A stretch of 64,000 nucleotides of DNA from the NCBI GenBank assembly GCA_030704615.1, contig CM060732.1, positions 55,595,053-55,659,052 of the forward strand. Direction: 5' to 3'. A program made the position numbers and the translations under genes. The DNA is from Takakia lepidozioides (Eukaryota > Streptophyta > Takakiopsida > Takakiales > Takakiaceae). Positions 33,302 through 45,440 of the stretch are shown piece after piece; position 1 is the first letter of the stretch; each line of letters starts with the position of its first letter. Below the pieces are notes generated by a model. The model had not been told where the DNA came from, did not search any database, and saw only the letters and a list, made by a program, of their open reading frames with translations.

Positions 33302-34680
33302 GCGGGCTGCCTGGATCTGGCTCTGGGGGGACAAGGAGTGTGGGAAGTAGTGCAACTGGAGCTGGGAATATTGTGAATATCGTGGGGCCAGTAGCAGGGA
33401 GTGCTCAAGGGCCACCACTTGGTGGAAGATCCACCACAACAACAACAGGTCCTGAAGGACCAGCACCAGCAAGGGTGCCAGCACTTGTCAGTGGGCAGAA
33501 GGTAGGGCCACAGATGGCGTTACAACCAACACGGGCAAAACCACCTTTTCCAGTATATTCAGGAAAAGGGGATCCCGATGTACACATTAGCCAATTTGAG
33601 CACATGTGTATAGTGAACAATGAGAATGGCGATGATGCCAAGATGAGATTGTTTCCTGGTTCACTTATCAAGAAAGCAAGTGAATGGTATGCAAGATTCC
33701 CCGATAATCATTTTCTAACCTGGAATGGCTTGAATACAACATTCCGAAATAGGTTCAGGACAAGTAAAACTGAGGATGAAGTGTATGGAAGTTTACAACA
33801 GTTAAAGCAAAAGAAGCATGAAACTGTTGAGGAGTATATGGAAAAGATGGAATTGATGATGAAAAAGCTGGCTGCTGTACCAGCACCAGGTTTACAGAAG
33901 ACTTGGTTTGTGAGTTGACTAAGACCAGAGTTGCAGAAGAAAGTGGATATGTTACCTATAATACAGTGGAGGAGGCATTTGAAACTGCAAACAAAATTGA
34001 GCAATTGGGAATGCTCAGGAGAGAGAAAAGGGATGATGAGGACTCTGAGGATGAGTCAGATGAAGAAGAAGAGCAAGAACTGAAAAGGAAGAGTAAGAGA
34101 AAGGAGAAGTTGAAGAGGGATAACTATGAGAAAAGATTAGAAGAAATCTTGAAGAAGTATGCCGCAGAGGCTGTAACACATTGGAGGAAGGGTGTTTGGT
34201 GTGCAAAGTGCCAGAATGAAGGCCATACCACCACTGAATGCCACATGAAGGAGAAACACTGTACTATCTGTAAAATGGATAACCATTCTACTGAGAATTG
34301 TTACTACAACAGAAGGACAGCTGCAAGAGAACCTAGGCAAGTAAGGGTGCATCAAGTGCAGCCCCAGCCAAGAAGAAACAATGATCAGGAGCACTATGGT
34401 AGGCCTGGTGGTTATAACAATAGCATGGAAGGGAGAGGTAATTCAAGAGGGAATTACCAAAGAAATTCCAAAGGCAACTATCAGGGTAATCCAAGGGGGA
34501 ATTACCAGCCCGGGAATCAGGATTACAGAAATAATCCAAGAGCAGACCAAGGGCGAGGACCCAATGGTGAAGAACTGTGTTACTATTGTAATCAGCCAGG
34601 ACATCGCAAAGCAGCCTGTTCATTCTGGATTAGACACCAGAATGAGATGAGAGCTCCTGTGAATGATGGCCCAGTGGTGG
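33302..34680 (+). pseudogene. A+ Gag remnant with three zinc knuckles
   Basis: Gag core: YSGKGDPDVHISQFEHMC, MRLFPGSLIKKASEWYARF, LTWNGLNTTFRNRFRTSK, YMEKMELMMKKLAAVPAPG. A TGA (33916) and a shift (near 33957) interrupt it before NTVEEAFETANKIEQL. Then follow an acidic-basic charged stretch and the knuckles CAKCQNEGHTTTEC, CTICKMDNHSTENC and CYYCNQPGHRKAAC, all CX2CX4HX4C. Gly/Asn-rich repeats (RGNYQ) lie between knuckles two and three. Role as for any Ty3 Gag: particle assembly and genome binding. Confidence 0.85.
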
Positions 34681-35700
34681 CAGCTCACATGGGTAGGCCA
34701 TGTGTTGTACCAGAAGTAAGTACAATGATAGTAACAAGAAGCAAAGCTAAACAAATACCTCCAGTAGTTGAGGAAGATGCTGATAATGAAGGTGGCAGTG
34801 ATATGCCTGAAGATGATGAGGCTTGGAGAGATGAGAAGGAACTACACAAGGAAGTGGCAGATACCATAAGAGAAATGCAGAAGAGTACTAATATTCCTGT
34901 GGCAGATTCCTCTGATTCTGATGGAGAAGAAGAAGTGAGTGAGGATGAAAGAAAGAAAGAAGCTGCAGACATGCAAAGTAATGAAGGGACTTTGGCTGAA
35001 GTAATATGTCATATCAAAGCGGAGATTACCATTGGACAGCTATTGGCTGTGGCACCTTATTGTAGACACAGGCTGTATCAAGCAATCAATCGAATTGCCC
35101 AGGAGACAGGAAACACAGACCTGAACAGCAAGGTGACCAGTTATAATGTGAAGCCGGAAGGGCGAGAAACAGTCATGGACTTTGATGATTCTATGCCAGT
35201 AATCCAATTGAGAATTGGAAGCACAGAACTAACTGATGTACTAATAGATGGAGGCTCTGGAGTAAATATCATGACAGACCAATTAAGACAGAAGCTTGGT
35301 CTAAGTAACATGAAACCAGCCCCATTTACAGTAACAATGGCAGATCAAAGGAGTGTACAGCCATTGGGATTAATAAGATGAGTTAAGATACAGATACAGA
35401 AGATGATCTTTATGATCACAGTAACTGTGTTGAAGATGGATGAAGTCATGGAGGCTTACTCCTTATTATTGGGACGTCCGTGGCTGAAACAGGCCAGGGT
35501 ATTCCATGACTGGAATTCTCAGTTACTAACCGTGCATAATGGGATGCATGAGATACAAATTACCACAAAGAAATCTAGTAGATTACCTGCTACGAGAAGA
35601 CCTCGAGGGGTCAGAGAGTATGACTGGAGAGGAGGACTGGATGAGGAGCAGGAAGCTACCCTGTTTGCGGCACACCCAGAATGGGAGCAGGTTGCAGAGA
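34681..35700 (+). pseudogene. A+ aspartic protease region
   Basis: After an acidic linker comes MPVIQLRIGSTELTDVLIDG, then GSGVNIMTDQLRQKLGLSN. DGGSGVN is the retropepsin-like active-site loop of this Ty3 branch (D-G-G-S instead of D-S-G-A). The second conserved part is EAYSLLLGRPWLKQARVFHD. TGA at 35379-35381 replaces GGA of A-. It would cleave the Gag-Pol precursor. Confidence 0.75.
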
Positions 35701-37424
35701 TGCGGCTGGAAGGCCTAAGTTGTTTAAGAAGTATCTGCTGTGGTGTAGTGTCAGCAACACCAATTGAAGAGGAAACCAGCAGTTACTCATCACATTTCTA
35801 TGAAGAAAGAGAAGGAGAAATGAAAATCCTAGAGGAACCAGCCACTGTGAGTTTACAGGATGAAGTGGTGACTGGTTGGACAATCACAGTTGATGAGCAG
35901 GTGAGGGAAGTGAATGTGGGAACTAAAGAGGAACCGAGGATGGTGAAGGTAGGAGCTGAATTGGAGCCAGAATTCTTTGAAGAAGCTAAGAGTTTGTTCA
36001 TCAAATACAGAGATGTATTTGCTTGGAGCTATGAGGATCTAAAAGGGATACCACCTGAAATCTATCAGCATAAGATTGAACTGGAACCAGGATCAGTACC
36101 AATCAAGCAGACAAGGTACAGAATGAATCCCAACTATGCACAGAAGGTTGGAGAAGAGATCAAGAAGTTGGCTGCGGCTAAGTTTATATACCCAATAGAG
36201 TATACAACTTGGTTGTCACCCATTGTGATAGTTCCCAAGAAGAATGGTAAACTAAGAGTTTGTGTGAACTACAAGAAGCTGAATGCTTGTACGAAGAAAG
36301 ATCCTTTCCCTTTGCCATTCACAGAAGCAGTATTGGACACTGTGGCAGGCCATGAGATGTACTCATTCATGGATGGCTTCAGTGGTTATAATCAAGTGCA
36401 AGTGGCAGAAGAAGACCAAGGAAAGACAGCTTTCATCACAGACTAGGGTGCTTATGCATACAAAGTCATGCCCTTTGGACTTTGCAATGCACCAGCAACC
36501 TTTCAGAGAGTGATAAGTGAACCTTTTCATGAGTATCTGGATGATTTCATGCAGGTGTTCTTGGATGATTTCAGTGTGTACAGCTCTAAGAATGAGCACT
36601 TGAATAAATTGGAGTTATGTCTGGCCAGATGTAGGATGAGAAGTCTGGGCCTGAATCCAGAGAAGTGTACTTTCTGTGTGAACTCAGGGGTGCTTCTGGG
36701 ACACATTGTGTGTAAGAGTGGACTTCTTGTGGATCCCAGGAAAACAGAGGCCATTAAAGTCTCTCCACCACCAGTGAATGTTAAGAGTCTAAGGAGATTC
36801 CTTGGACAAACCAGCTATTACAGAAGATTTGTCAGGCGGTATGCACAGATAGCAGCACCATTGAGCAAGCTTCTGAAGAAAGATGCAGTGTTTGCATGGA
36901 CACCTGAATGTCAACAGGCTTTTGAGGAACTTACATTGTCAGTAACAACTACACCTGTGCTGATTAATCCTCACTGGCAGGAAATATTTCATGTTCACTG
37001 TGATGCTTCTGGAGAAGCACTAGGAGCAGTGTTAGCCCAAAATATTACAGGAATGATAGATTCACCTGTGTACTATGCTAGCCGATTGATGAATAATGCC
37101 GAAAGAAATTATAGCACAACGGAAAGAGAAACATTGGCAATGATCTATGCAATGAAGAAATTCAGGCATTACCTATTGGACAAGAAGTTTATGTTCTATG
37201 TGGATCACCAGGCTCTGATATACCTGGTAAACAAACCTCTGATAAGCGGAAGAATAGCAAGATGGTTGATAATCTTGCACGAGTTTGAGTTCGAGGTTGT
37301 TTACAAGCCTGGGAGGCTGCATCTTGTGGCGGATCACTTGTCACGGTTCTCAACAGGACAACCAGCCACGGGAGTAGATGATGAATTACCAGATGCGAGT
37401 CTATTTGCAGTGGAGATGCAATGA
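35701..37424 (+). pseudogene. A+ reverse transcriptase and RNase H
   Basis: RT: TTWLSPIVIVPKKNGKLRVC, YKKLNACTKKDPFPLPF, SFMDGFSGYNQVQVAEED, KVMPFGLCNAPATFQRV, and the catalytic VFLDDFSVYSS. RNase H: HVHCDASGEALGAVLAQ, NYSTTERETLAMIYAMKKF, VDHQALIYLV and YKPGRLHLVADHLSRFS. Stops: TAG 36444-36446 (TGG in A-) between the RT D-box and the PFG box, and TGA 37422-37424 (GGA in A-). Apart from these the frame is continuous from 33957 to past 37424, so decay is light. Confidence 0.9.
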
Positions 37425-38713
37425 AGTACAGATGACTGGTTAGATTGGCAGTGGCCAATCAGATACTACCTTGTTCATGGTCAGTGCCCACCAAGTTATG
37501 GAAAGGAGCAAAGAAAAAGAATTGCTATCAAGGCTCTACCTTACACTATGGTAGGGAGCAGAATGTATAAGCTAGGACCAGATGGAGTGCTGAAGCGATG
37601 CTTATACCACCATAAAGTTAATAAAAGTTTTGGAGGAAGTTCATAAAGGAGTGGCAGGAGGTCATTTTGGAGAAGAGACTACCAGCAGGAAGATACTACA
37701 TGCAGGTTATTGGTGGCCTAATTTGTTCAAAGATGTACACAAGTATTGTCAGAGTTGTGATGAATGTCAGAGGCTAGGACCTTTGCAGAGATCTGGGAAG
37801 ATGGCTTTGCATCCTACAATGCCTACGGAACCATTTCAGAAATGGGGACTAGACTTTGTTGGACCAATTAACCCACCAGCCAATAATACACAGAACAGGT
37901 ACATAATTACAGCCACTGATTATACTACGAAGTGGGTGGAAGCTAAAGCTTTGAGGGACAACACAACCAAGTCCACAGCAAGGTTCCTGTATGAGAACAT
38001 ACTTACACGATTTGGCTGTCCCTTGGAATTTATCAGTGATCAGGGAAGTCACTTCATTAATGAGACCATTGAATTATTGACTAAAGAGTTCATGATTGTG
38101 CATATGAAGAGTACAACAGATTACCCACAGGGTAATGGACAGGCAGAGGCTACCAACAAAATACTACGTACTATCTTGGCTAAGATAGTCAATGCAAACA
38201 GAACGGATTGGGATACAAAGCTGCTGACAGCTTTGTGGTCATACAGGACTTCATATAAAGTCATCACTAAGTATACACCATTCCAATTAGTTTATGGTAT
38301 GGAAGCTTTACTTCCAGTGGAATTCCTGTTACCTACCATGAGAACGGAATGGGGAAAGAGAATGGAATTGCAAGATTCAATTAAGGTCAGGAAACATGAA
38401 TTATACCATGTGGAAGAAGTACGTGCTGATGCAGCTGATAACATGACCAGAATTCAGATGAAGAGAAAGGAACAGTTTGATGAAGGCAAGATAAAGACTT
38501 TTAAGACGGGAGATTTGGTTCTCTGGTTGCAGAAGAAGGGAAAGATTAAAGCTTCTAAGCTTAAATCACCATGGAAATGACCTTATGTCATACAAAAGAT
38601 ATATGATAACAACACCGCCATGTTACAATGCAAAAGCAGTCACGGGCTGCGCCAGTGATACCAACGGAGTATGGAGTAAGCCGAGCATATATGACCAGGG
38701 CGGGCAGAACAAG
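37425..38713 (+). pseudogene. A+ integrase
   Basis: A linker, a one-base shift near 37624, then the HHCC finger (HKGVAGGHFGEETTSRKILH and CQSCDEC), core motifs KWGLDFVGPINPP, FISDQGSHFINET and GNGQAEATNKIL giving D, D and E, and the C-terminal part with DLVLWLQKKGKIKASKLKSP. TGA at 38578 replaces GGA. No chromodomain follows. A deletion of about 100 bp near 38630 removes the segment that in A- contains MLGRVNANKLKG. Confidence 0.88.
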
Positions 38714-38715
38714 CG

Positions 38716-39055
38716 CGACACAGCCTATCACAGCCCATCAAGGCATGACACAGCCTATCACAGCCCAGCACGGCGGGACACAGCCTATCACAGCCCAGCA
38801 CGACGCGACACAGCCTATCACAGCCCATCACGGCGGGACACAGCCTATCACAGCCCATCAAGGCGCGATACAGCCTATTACAGCCCAGCACGACGCCACA
38901 CAGCCTATCACAGCCCAGCACGGCGCAATACAGCCTATCACAACCTACCATAGCGTGTCACAGCCTATCACAGCTTACCACAGTGCAACACAACCTATCA
39001 CAGCGTACCACAGTATGACACAGCCTGTCACAGCTCAACACAGCATACTAGGGTT
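38716..39055 (+). repeat. 30-nt tandem array encoding decapeptide repeats (A+)
   Basis: Eleven units of the form GACACAGCCTATCACAGCCC followed by ATCAAGGCGC or AGCACGGCGG. The period is exactly 30 nt, so the frame is kept; one frame reads R-R-D-T-A-Y-H-S-P-S/A repeatedly. The last three units diverge. The same array follows integrase in A- (55881-56245). Confidence 0.9.
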
Positions 39056-39482
39056 ACACAATCCATAGAATCAGTGACAGGTGGACGTAGGATAACTTCA
39101 GGGAAATGGCCGGCGGAAGAAAGGACGGAAGCCAGTTTAGAAAGGGACACGTGGAAGTCAGGGCGCGACACATAGCTGAGAAGGAAGTGCAAGAACATGT
39201 GTCATCAAGAAAGAGGACAAGAATGGCCGTCAAAGTACCTACTTAGCACGTCAATTCCGATGAATGGCGGGCCCATTAATGAATACGGAAAAAGGGCAAC
39301 GGAACAAACGGCAAGTACAGAAAAGCGAAATTCTAGTCACATGTGTTATCCTAGTGGACAGTCTAGCAGGGAAAGTCCACTAAAGAAAATTAAATCTAAA
39401 ATCCAGTCACAGCGGTTACAGCCAATCGAAAGCCAGAAAAAAGATCAAGAAATTGGAGGGAATTTAAGCGCAAGAGTCGCTT

Positions 39483-42400
39483 CTTGAAGAGAATTGGCCC
39501 TGGGTTGGCTTGTTTTCCCATTGGCCGTCCTTTCACTTCTCCCTCCTTGTAGACCTCCTTTTCCTAATACGCTTGTGGGATGATTTAATAATTTCACTGT
39601 CTCATTGTCTAGATATATGCTAGTTTCTATTCTCAGGTTTATTTTGGTTTAGGGTTTATTTGCTCATTCTCCAAATATGTCTTGTAAGCAAAGTGCTTAT
39701 CTAACGGGAGCCCCTTTGATGGACTGGTTTTTCAGGTCATGGTTGGTGACATGGCACCTCAATTTGTTCATTGTGTGTCCCCTGGGCCAAATTGGCTTCT
39801 ATGGCCACTAAGATAGCTACTGGTAATTACCTTCAATTAAAATTATTCTATAACATGGTTCCAACATCCCTTTGGTACTTATGGACAAGTACTTACTGGT
39901 GTCTTTTGTACATGACAAAGGGCCTAGGAAGTAAATTTGACTCATAGAATATGATTTTGAAAGGCGGATGGGAAATTGAGCTGCTATGCAAATAGCAAGT
40001 TTTTGCATGCTCATTTCCTCTCCTGTAGCATATCTCTTGGTTATTGTCAGTTATCTAATATTTTGTTGTTGTGTTGAAGAATATATTTAGGTTGATATAT
40101 GTTGTGCTTGGTGTCATAGGTAGTGACAGTAGTGACTTGCAAAGCTTTTTGGTGTACAACCTAGTCCAGCAATGTATTGCCTACATTGCTTTCCTATGTC
40201 TATGCCCAGGCCCAGAATAGTAAATACATCAACTTACAATGTTGTCATCAACTCATATCCACCAGATGAAAGTGAAAGATGAAACCACTTCGTCATTTCA
40301 AAACTCGTGTATGCTCATAGTAGCTTCATCAAAAGTTTTCCAGAACCGAGATTCCGGTACCCAAGACAAATTGTCAAAAAACTAGAGCCAGAGTGCCTCC
40401 CACAGGCCAGCTGCCTAGAGTGAAAGAAAGACAGAATGAAGGTTTTAAACTTTGTAAGAGATCAAAGATTAACTATCTATCACAAATTTGAGTTTGGGTT
40501 GGTGTTGGTTGAGCTTTTCGTCTTCGTTGTCATGCATCGACTATGAAAGTACCCTCATTGAATGACCTCCTGAAACAAAAAGAAAAGAACTTGGCATCAT
40601 CCAGATTTTGTATCCAGTGGAGCGGAGCGTGCCATTTGCAAATCTTAGAGGCATAAATTGGCCCAGCATAACTCAACAGTTACAACAAACCTATGAGACG
40701 GGATAGAATACACATTGGGCTCTTGACCGTACTATTATTGTCGATTATCTGTGTATATTACATTAACCCTCTTAGTCTTCTCACATTGAGTATTAAAGGT
40801 ATCCAAAAAGCAGCTCAAATGCCTAATGCAATGCTAATAACCTACGCTAAAGACACCCTTGAACTAATTAACCTATGGAGGGAGCATGAACTGTACCTTC
40901 GGCCAAATGTCCAAATGAGCGTGGTCTCTCTGACTCAAAAGCTTCTTCTCCTGCGTAACCTCCCATACCAACAATTAGCTTTAGCCAAAAGAACACAAAG
41001 ATGATGCACTACTCAACACTGCAATCAGATTCAATAAGCTTGTCAAGGGATCCTGACTGCAGTTTTACCTCCTGAAGTTCACGTTCACCACGCTTGATCA
41101 TTCTCTTCATGGAGCTCTAGTGTATATTCTCTAATTTTCCTATTGGCTGGGCTTCCATATCACCCATACACCACACCCTCAGCTAAGCAGTTCCAAAGCA
41201 AAAACCAGAAGTTCAGCTGAGATGGTTAATAGTTGTGACACTCATAACTTTCTTAAATTCATAGTGAGCAGGAAACCTAGGTTTGACATTTAAGTCTGCA
41301 TCATACAATCTTATCAATGTCCGATCCAAATCACTGTCCGTCTGCATCATGTCCCTTCCAAATCTTCACATATTCATTAACAACTTCTTGTACAATGGGC
41401 ATATATATGTGAATAGAAGATTCATGTTGCCACGAATCGTATCCAACAATCCATCATTGAACATCGCCTGGAAGCAATTTTTGTAGTAGAACATTACTCT
41501 CTCCTATAGATGCCGCCAAAAGTGTTCAATCCTCTAATGTGGGGATCCCACCACACAAAATATTAAAAATATGCACAAAATCAAATATAAATAAGTTTTC
41601 AATGATTGATAGAGATGAACAAAGAACAGTTGACATGCAAGATAGAATTGTCTACAACACTAACATGATTATGTGTAGAAGACCCAGTCAGCTAGTTTTT
41701 GCAGTTCAATTGAATTGCCCTTCCAATTCAATTGAATTGCGCATTTTTAGGGGGGTGATAAAGTGAATTGCGATGCATTTCACATCAAAGCCTTTTTGGG
41801 ATTCCCTACATCTGTTCCATTTTTTTACAAACCCACATGCTCATGTGTTCGTGTACATGCTGCATGGTGAATCAAGTAAGAATTTGCATGATGATTCTTG
41901 TAATGATGTAATTGACTTGTGCTCAGACAAAGCCTGTGCAATGTTGGGAGTCACATGCAAGCCTAGGTACCGTCCCTAGACAACCGTTTAGGCATTTTTG
42001 CACCTAATAATAAATTCAATCAATCAGCAAATTAGGCACGTTTTGAAAACCATTTCTCACATTAGGCATCTTCATGCTATAATTTTTTAGAATTAGGCTC
42101 ATGACAAGAGAAAACATTTATTTTCTTAAGAATAAAATTACAAAATAGACACCCCAATGCCCATGGGCCCTTCCAGGCTCCAGCTACCTTTCATTTCCTT
42201 TGAAACCCTAATATGATGACATTGTGGAGTCCATGCAAGGGCCTTTTCGAAGTTACATGGAGCTCTCGCAAATAGATTGCGATTTGTAGGAAGTTATTTC
42301 TGCACGCATATATTTGTATTGATTTTTGTTCAATGAAATTTTGATCTTATACAAACAACAGGAGAAGAGACTTGCAAGTTTTTTGCTGGAATTTTCTGAG
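39483..42400. other. No gene recognised between A+ and the copia remnant
   Basis: Ordinary AT-leaning sequence. A 103-codon plus-strand open stretch at 40693-41004 and others at 41539-41979 show no motifs I can name. No LTR or target duplication marks the end of A+. Confidence 0.4.
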
Positions 42401-42780
42401 TTGAGGAGAATTCTTTCAAGGAGTCCAAGACAGATTTGTAGTGTGAGAAGGTAAACCTAGAAAAACCTTACACCTACCGAACTCGCTGTAGTCTCGGGGC
42501 AGGCGGAGGTCGGACTCAGTATGGTACAAAGGAAACATAAGAAACGGCACGGAAGCAAGTGGATGGAGCCTACCGGGACTAATACTGTGTGAGCAATCCA
42601 CAATGGAGCAGAGGCAACACCTTGTTGGAATTGAGAGGGAAGGGGAAGAAGCTCCTTGATGTGCTTTCAAGATGTCGAGGACGAGGGGAATGCAAGGTGC
42701 TGGAGTGGAGCAGATGTCACGAGTTAACTCTCGTGTGCTGATTTCTCTATGAAATAAAGGAAGCTATGCTTCTCGGTAGC

Positions 42781-42995
42781 TTTTACCCCCCTCCCTCTGT
42801 TAAACTGCACATTCCAAGACTCTCTCTGAACTTCTCCAATTTGATCCGTCCCAACGGCTTTGTGAAAATATCAGCCACTTGTTCGCAAGTTGGCACATGA
42901 ATTAGATCTATCTCCTTGCTTTCAACCTTCTCTCGCGTATGAAGTGGTGGTGCACTTGGATATGCTTCGTGTAACCCAATGCATCCAAGTACAGG
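42781..42995 (-). pseudogene. Ty1/copia Pol C-terminal end (RNase H tail) with adjacent polypurine tract
   Basis: Minus strand: TKHIQVHHHFIRE, then after a one-base shift EKVESKEIDLIHVPTCEQVA and DIFTKPLGRIKLEKFRESLG. The TKHIDIRxHFIRE...VxTxxQxADIFTKPL ending is diagnostic of copia elements. AACAGAGGGAGGGGGG follows (42783-42797), a likely polypurine tract. The LTR expected toward lower coordinates (about 42400-42780) has no verified end. Confidence 0.85.
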
Positions 42996-43165
42996 TACAT
43001 AAATGCTAGTGTGATCCGAGCTTGTGACATCCACACAGGGGGAGAAACTGTGTGGTGGTTTGTTGGATGTTTCAAGTTTTCTTTGAAGTATGTTTGTGCC
43101 AGTGTGTGTAACTCTAATTTTACGTCTGTCCATATGCAGGGAGGTACTGCTGTCAGACCTTGACC

Positions 43166-45440
43166 ATGACCACTGCTTTTGAAAGGAGACCCAGAAAAGG
43201 AGTCAACAAGAACTCTGCTGGCACTTGTGGGAATGCGATGACATTATGTAAGGTGGGAAAACTGAAAGAGGCACTTCAAATTTTGAACCAGCAAGGCATT
43301 TCAGCAGATGCCAATACTTACATCTGTCTCTTGCAGGAGTGTATCAAAATTAAAGACCTAGAAACAGGAAAGGAGGTGCATGCCCATATAATCCAAAGTG
43401 GATTCAAGCCAGGCGTCTTTCTTCTGAACACGCTTATCAACATGCATGCCAAGTGTGGGAGCGTGGTGGATGCACGTCAAGTGTTTGACCTAATGCCTGA
43501 ACGAGATGTCTATACTTGGACTATGATGATAGCAGGATATGCCCGCATGGGCATGGTAAGGAAGCTTTTGAGATCTATGAACAAATGATACAAGAAGGAG
43601 TGACACGCAACAGGGTTACATTCATCTGCATTCTCAAGGCTTGTGCCAGCCTCAGAGCCTTGGGAAAGGGCAAAGAGATCCATGCTGAGATCACCAAAGC
43701 TGGAATTGGGCCATATATTAATCTGAATATCCCTTGTTAACATATATGCAAAATGTGGGAGTATGAAGGATGCACATCAAGTGTTCCACAAGATGACTGA
43801 AAGAGATATGTTCTCATGGAATGCTATGATTTCAGGATATGCTCAACATGGGTGTGGTAGGGAGGCTGTGGAGATTTATGAGCAAATGATGTGCGAAGGA
43901 GTGAGCCCTGACAAAGTCACATTTATCTGTGTTCTCAATGCATGTACTAGCCTGGTAGCCCTGGAAAAGGGCAAAGTGGTCCATGCTGACATCGTCAAAG
44001 CTGGATTTGGGCCTGACATTATTCTGGAGACTGCTCTTGTTAGCATGTATGCAAAATTTGGCCAGATGAAGGATGCGCACCAGGTATTTGATAATATGGT
44101 CAAACGAGATGTGGTCTCATGGAATGCGATGATTACAGGATATGCTCAGCATGGATGTAGTAGTAGGGAGGCTTTTGAGATTTATGAGCAAATGATTCTG
44201 GAAGGCGTGAAGGCCACAAGGGTCACATTCATCTCCCTCCTCAATTCATGTGCCAGTCTAGGCAGCCTGGGAAAGGGCAAAGAAAGGGCAAAGAGGTTCA
44301 TTCTGAGATTATCAAAGGTGGCATTGTGGCAGCCATCATTCTGGAGACCACCCTTGTCGATATGTACACCAAATGCAGAAGCATGAAGGATGCCCATCAA
44401 GTGTTTGATAAGATGGCCGAACAAGATGTGGTCTCATGGAGTGCAATGATAGCAGGATATGCTCAGGATGGCTCTGGGTGGGAGGCTATCGAGATGTACA
44501 AGCAAATGATACAGGAAGGGGTGACACCAAATAAGGTCACATTCATTAGTGTTCTCAATGTGTGTGCTGGCCTGGCAGCCCTGGGAAAGGGCAAAGAGAT
44601 CCATGCTAACATGAGCAAAAGTGGAATTGTGCCAGATGTTATTTTGCAGAATACCCTTGTAGACATGTTTGCGAAATGTGGGAGCGTGAAGGATGCGTGT
44701 CAAGTGTTTGAGAATGTCTAAGAGAGATGTGATCTCATGGACTGCGATGATTGTAGGATATGGCCAGCATGGGTATGGTAAGGAGGCCATTCAACTGTTT
44801 GAACAAATGCAACAGGAAGGGTTGAAGCCAAACACCATCACATTTATATCTCTTCTCTCTGCCTGTAGCCGTATGGGCCTAGTGGATGAAGGCCGTCACT
44901 ACTTTAATTCCATGAGTGAAGATTATGGCCTGACTCCTACTGTGGAGCATTTTGGCTGCGTGGTGGACCTTCTTGGCCGTGCAGGGCGATTGAATGAGGC
45001 AGAGGATTTTATTGACAAAATGCCAATTGAACCAGATGCTGGCGTGTGGGGGGCCTTTCTTGGTGCCTGCAGAACTCATGGCGATCTGGAGCGAGCAGAA
45101 CGTGCGGCAAAATGCCTTCTCAATTCAGATCCACAGCACACTCCCACTTATATGCTGCTATCAAACATCTTTGCTGTGGCAGGAAGGTGGAAAGAGCAAG
45201 CAGAAGTGAGAAAAATGATGGTAGAGAGAGGTGTCAGAAAGGAGCCAGCACGCAGCTGCATTGAGGTGGACAACCAGGTGCATACATTTGTTGTAGAAGA
45301 CAAATTGCATCCACAGATTGATGAGATTCATGCTGAGCTGAACAGATTGTCTGGCCAAATGAAGGAGGCTGGGTATGTTCCTGACATGCGCTTTGTATTA
45401 CATGGTTATTTTCCCCCTCAAGCCCCAACGGCTGTGGCTT
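43166..45440 (+). pseudogene. PPR (pentatricopeptide repeat) protein, PLS/E class, frameshifted
   Basis: Plus strand, ATG at 43166, no introns. It is a run of about 12 PPR motifs in PLS pattern: repeated NTLINMHAKCGSVVDARQVF / MPERDVYTWTMMIAGYARMG / GVTPNKVTFISVLNVCAGL / GKEIHA units. The E domain follows (HFGCVVDLLGRAGRLNEAED, EPDAGVWGAFLGACRTHGDL, YMLLSNIFAVAGRWKEQAEV, KEPARSCIEVDNQVHTFVVE, GYVPDMRFVLHG). Homology ends there, so the DYW deaminase domain is absent. Four lesions: shifts near 43555 and 43730, a tandem duplication AAAGGGCAAAG near 44275, and a shift at about 44715. Intact relatives bind organelle RNA for C-to-U editing. Some shifts could be sequencing errors, but the duplication argues for a pseudogene. 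Confidence 0.85.

Larger units (their letters stand above)
33302..39482 (+). mobile_element. Family A Ty3 element, truncated plus-strand copy (A+)
   Basis: Homologous throughout to the minus-strand element A- (about 61735 down to 55480), but without LTRs, without the first part of gag and without the region after the conserved post-array segment. It contains gag (part), protease, RT, RNase H, integrase, the 30-nt array and about 420 bp of downstream sequence. Lesions against A-: TGA at 33916, a shift near 33957, TGA at 35379, TAG at 36444, TGA at 37422, a shift near 37624, TGA at 38578, and a deletion of about 100 bp near 38630. Confidence 0.9.

Noticed and set aside
38716-39055. Array that looks like CRISPR repeats
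   Set aside because: Units abut without unique spacers, are coding with a 30-nt period, and recur in a retroelement sibling; the genome is eukaryotic.
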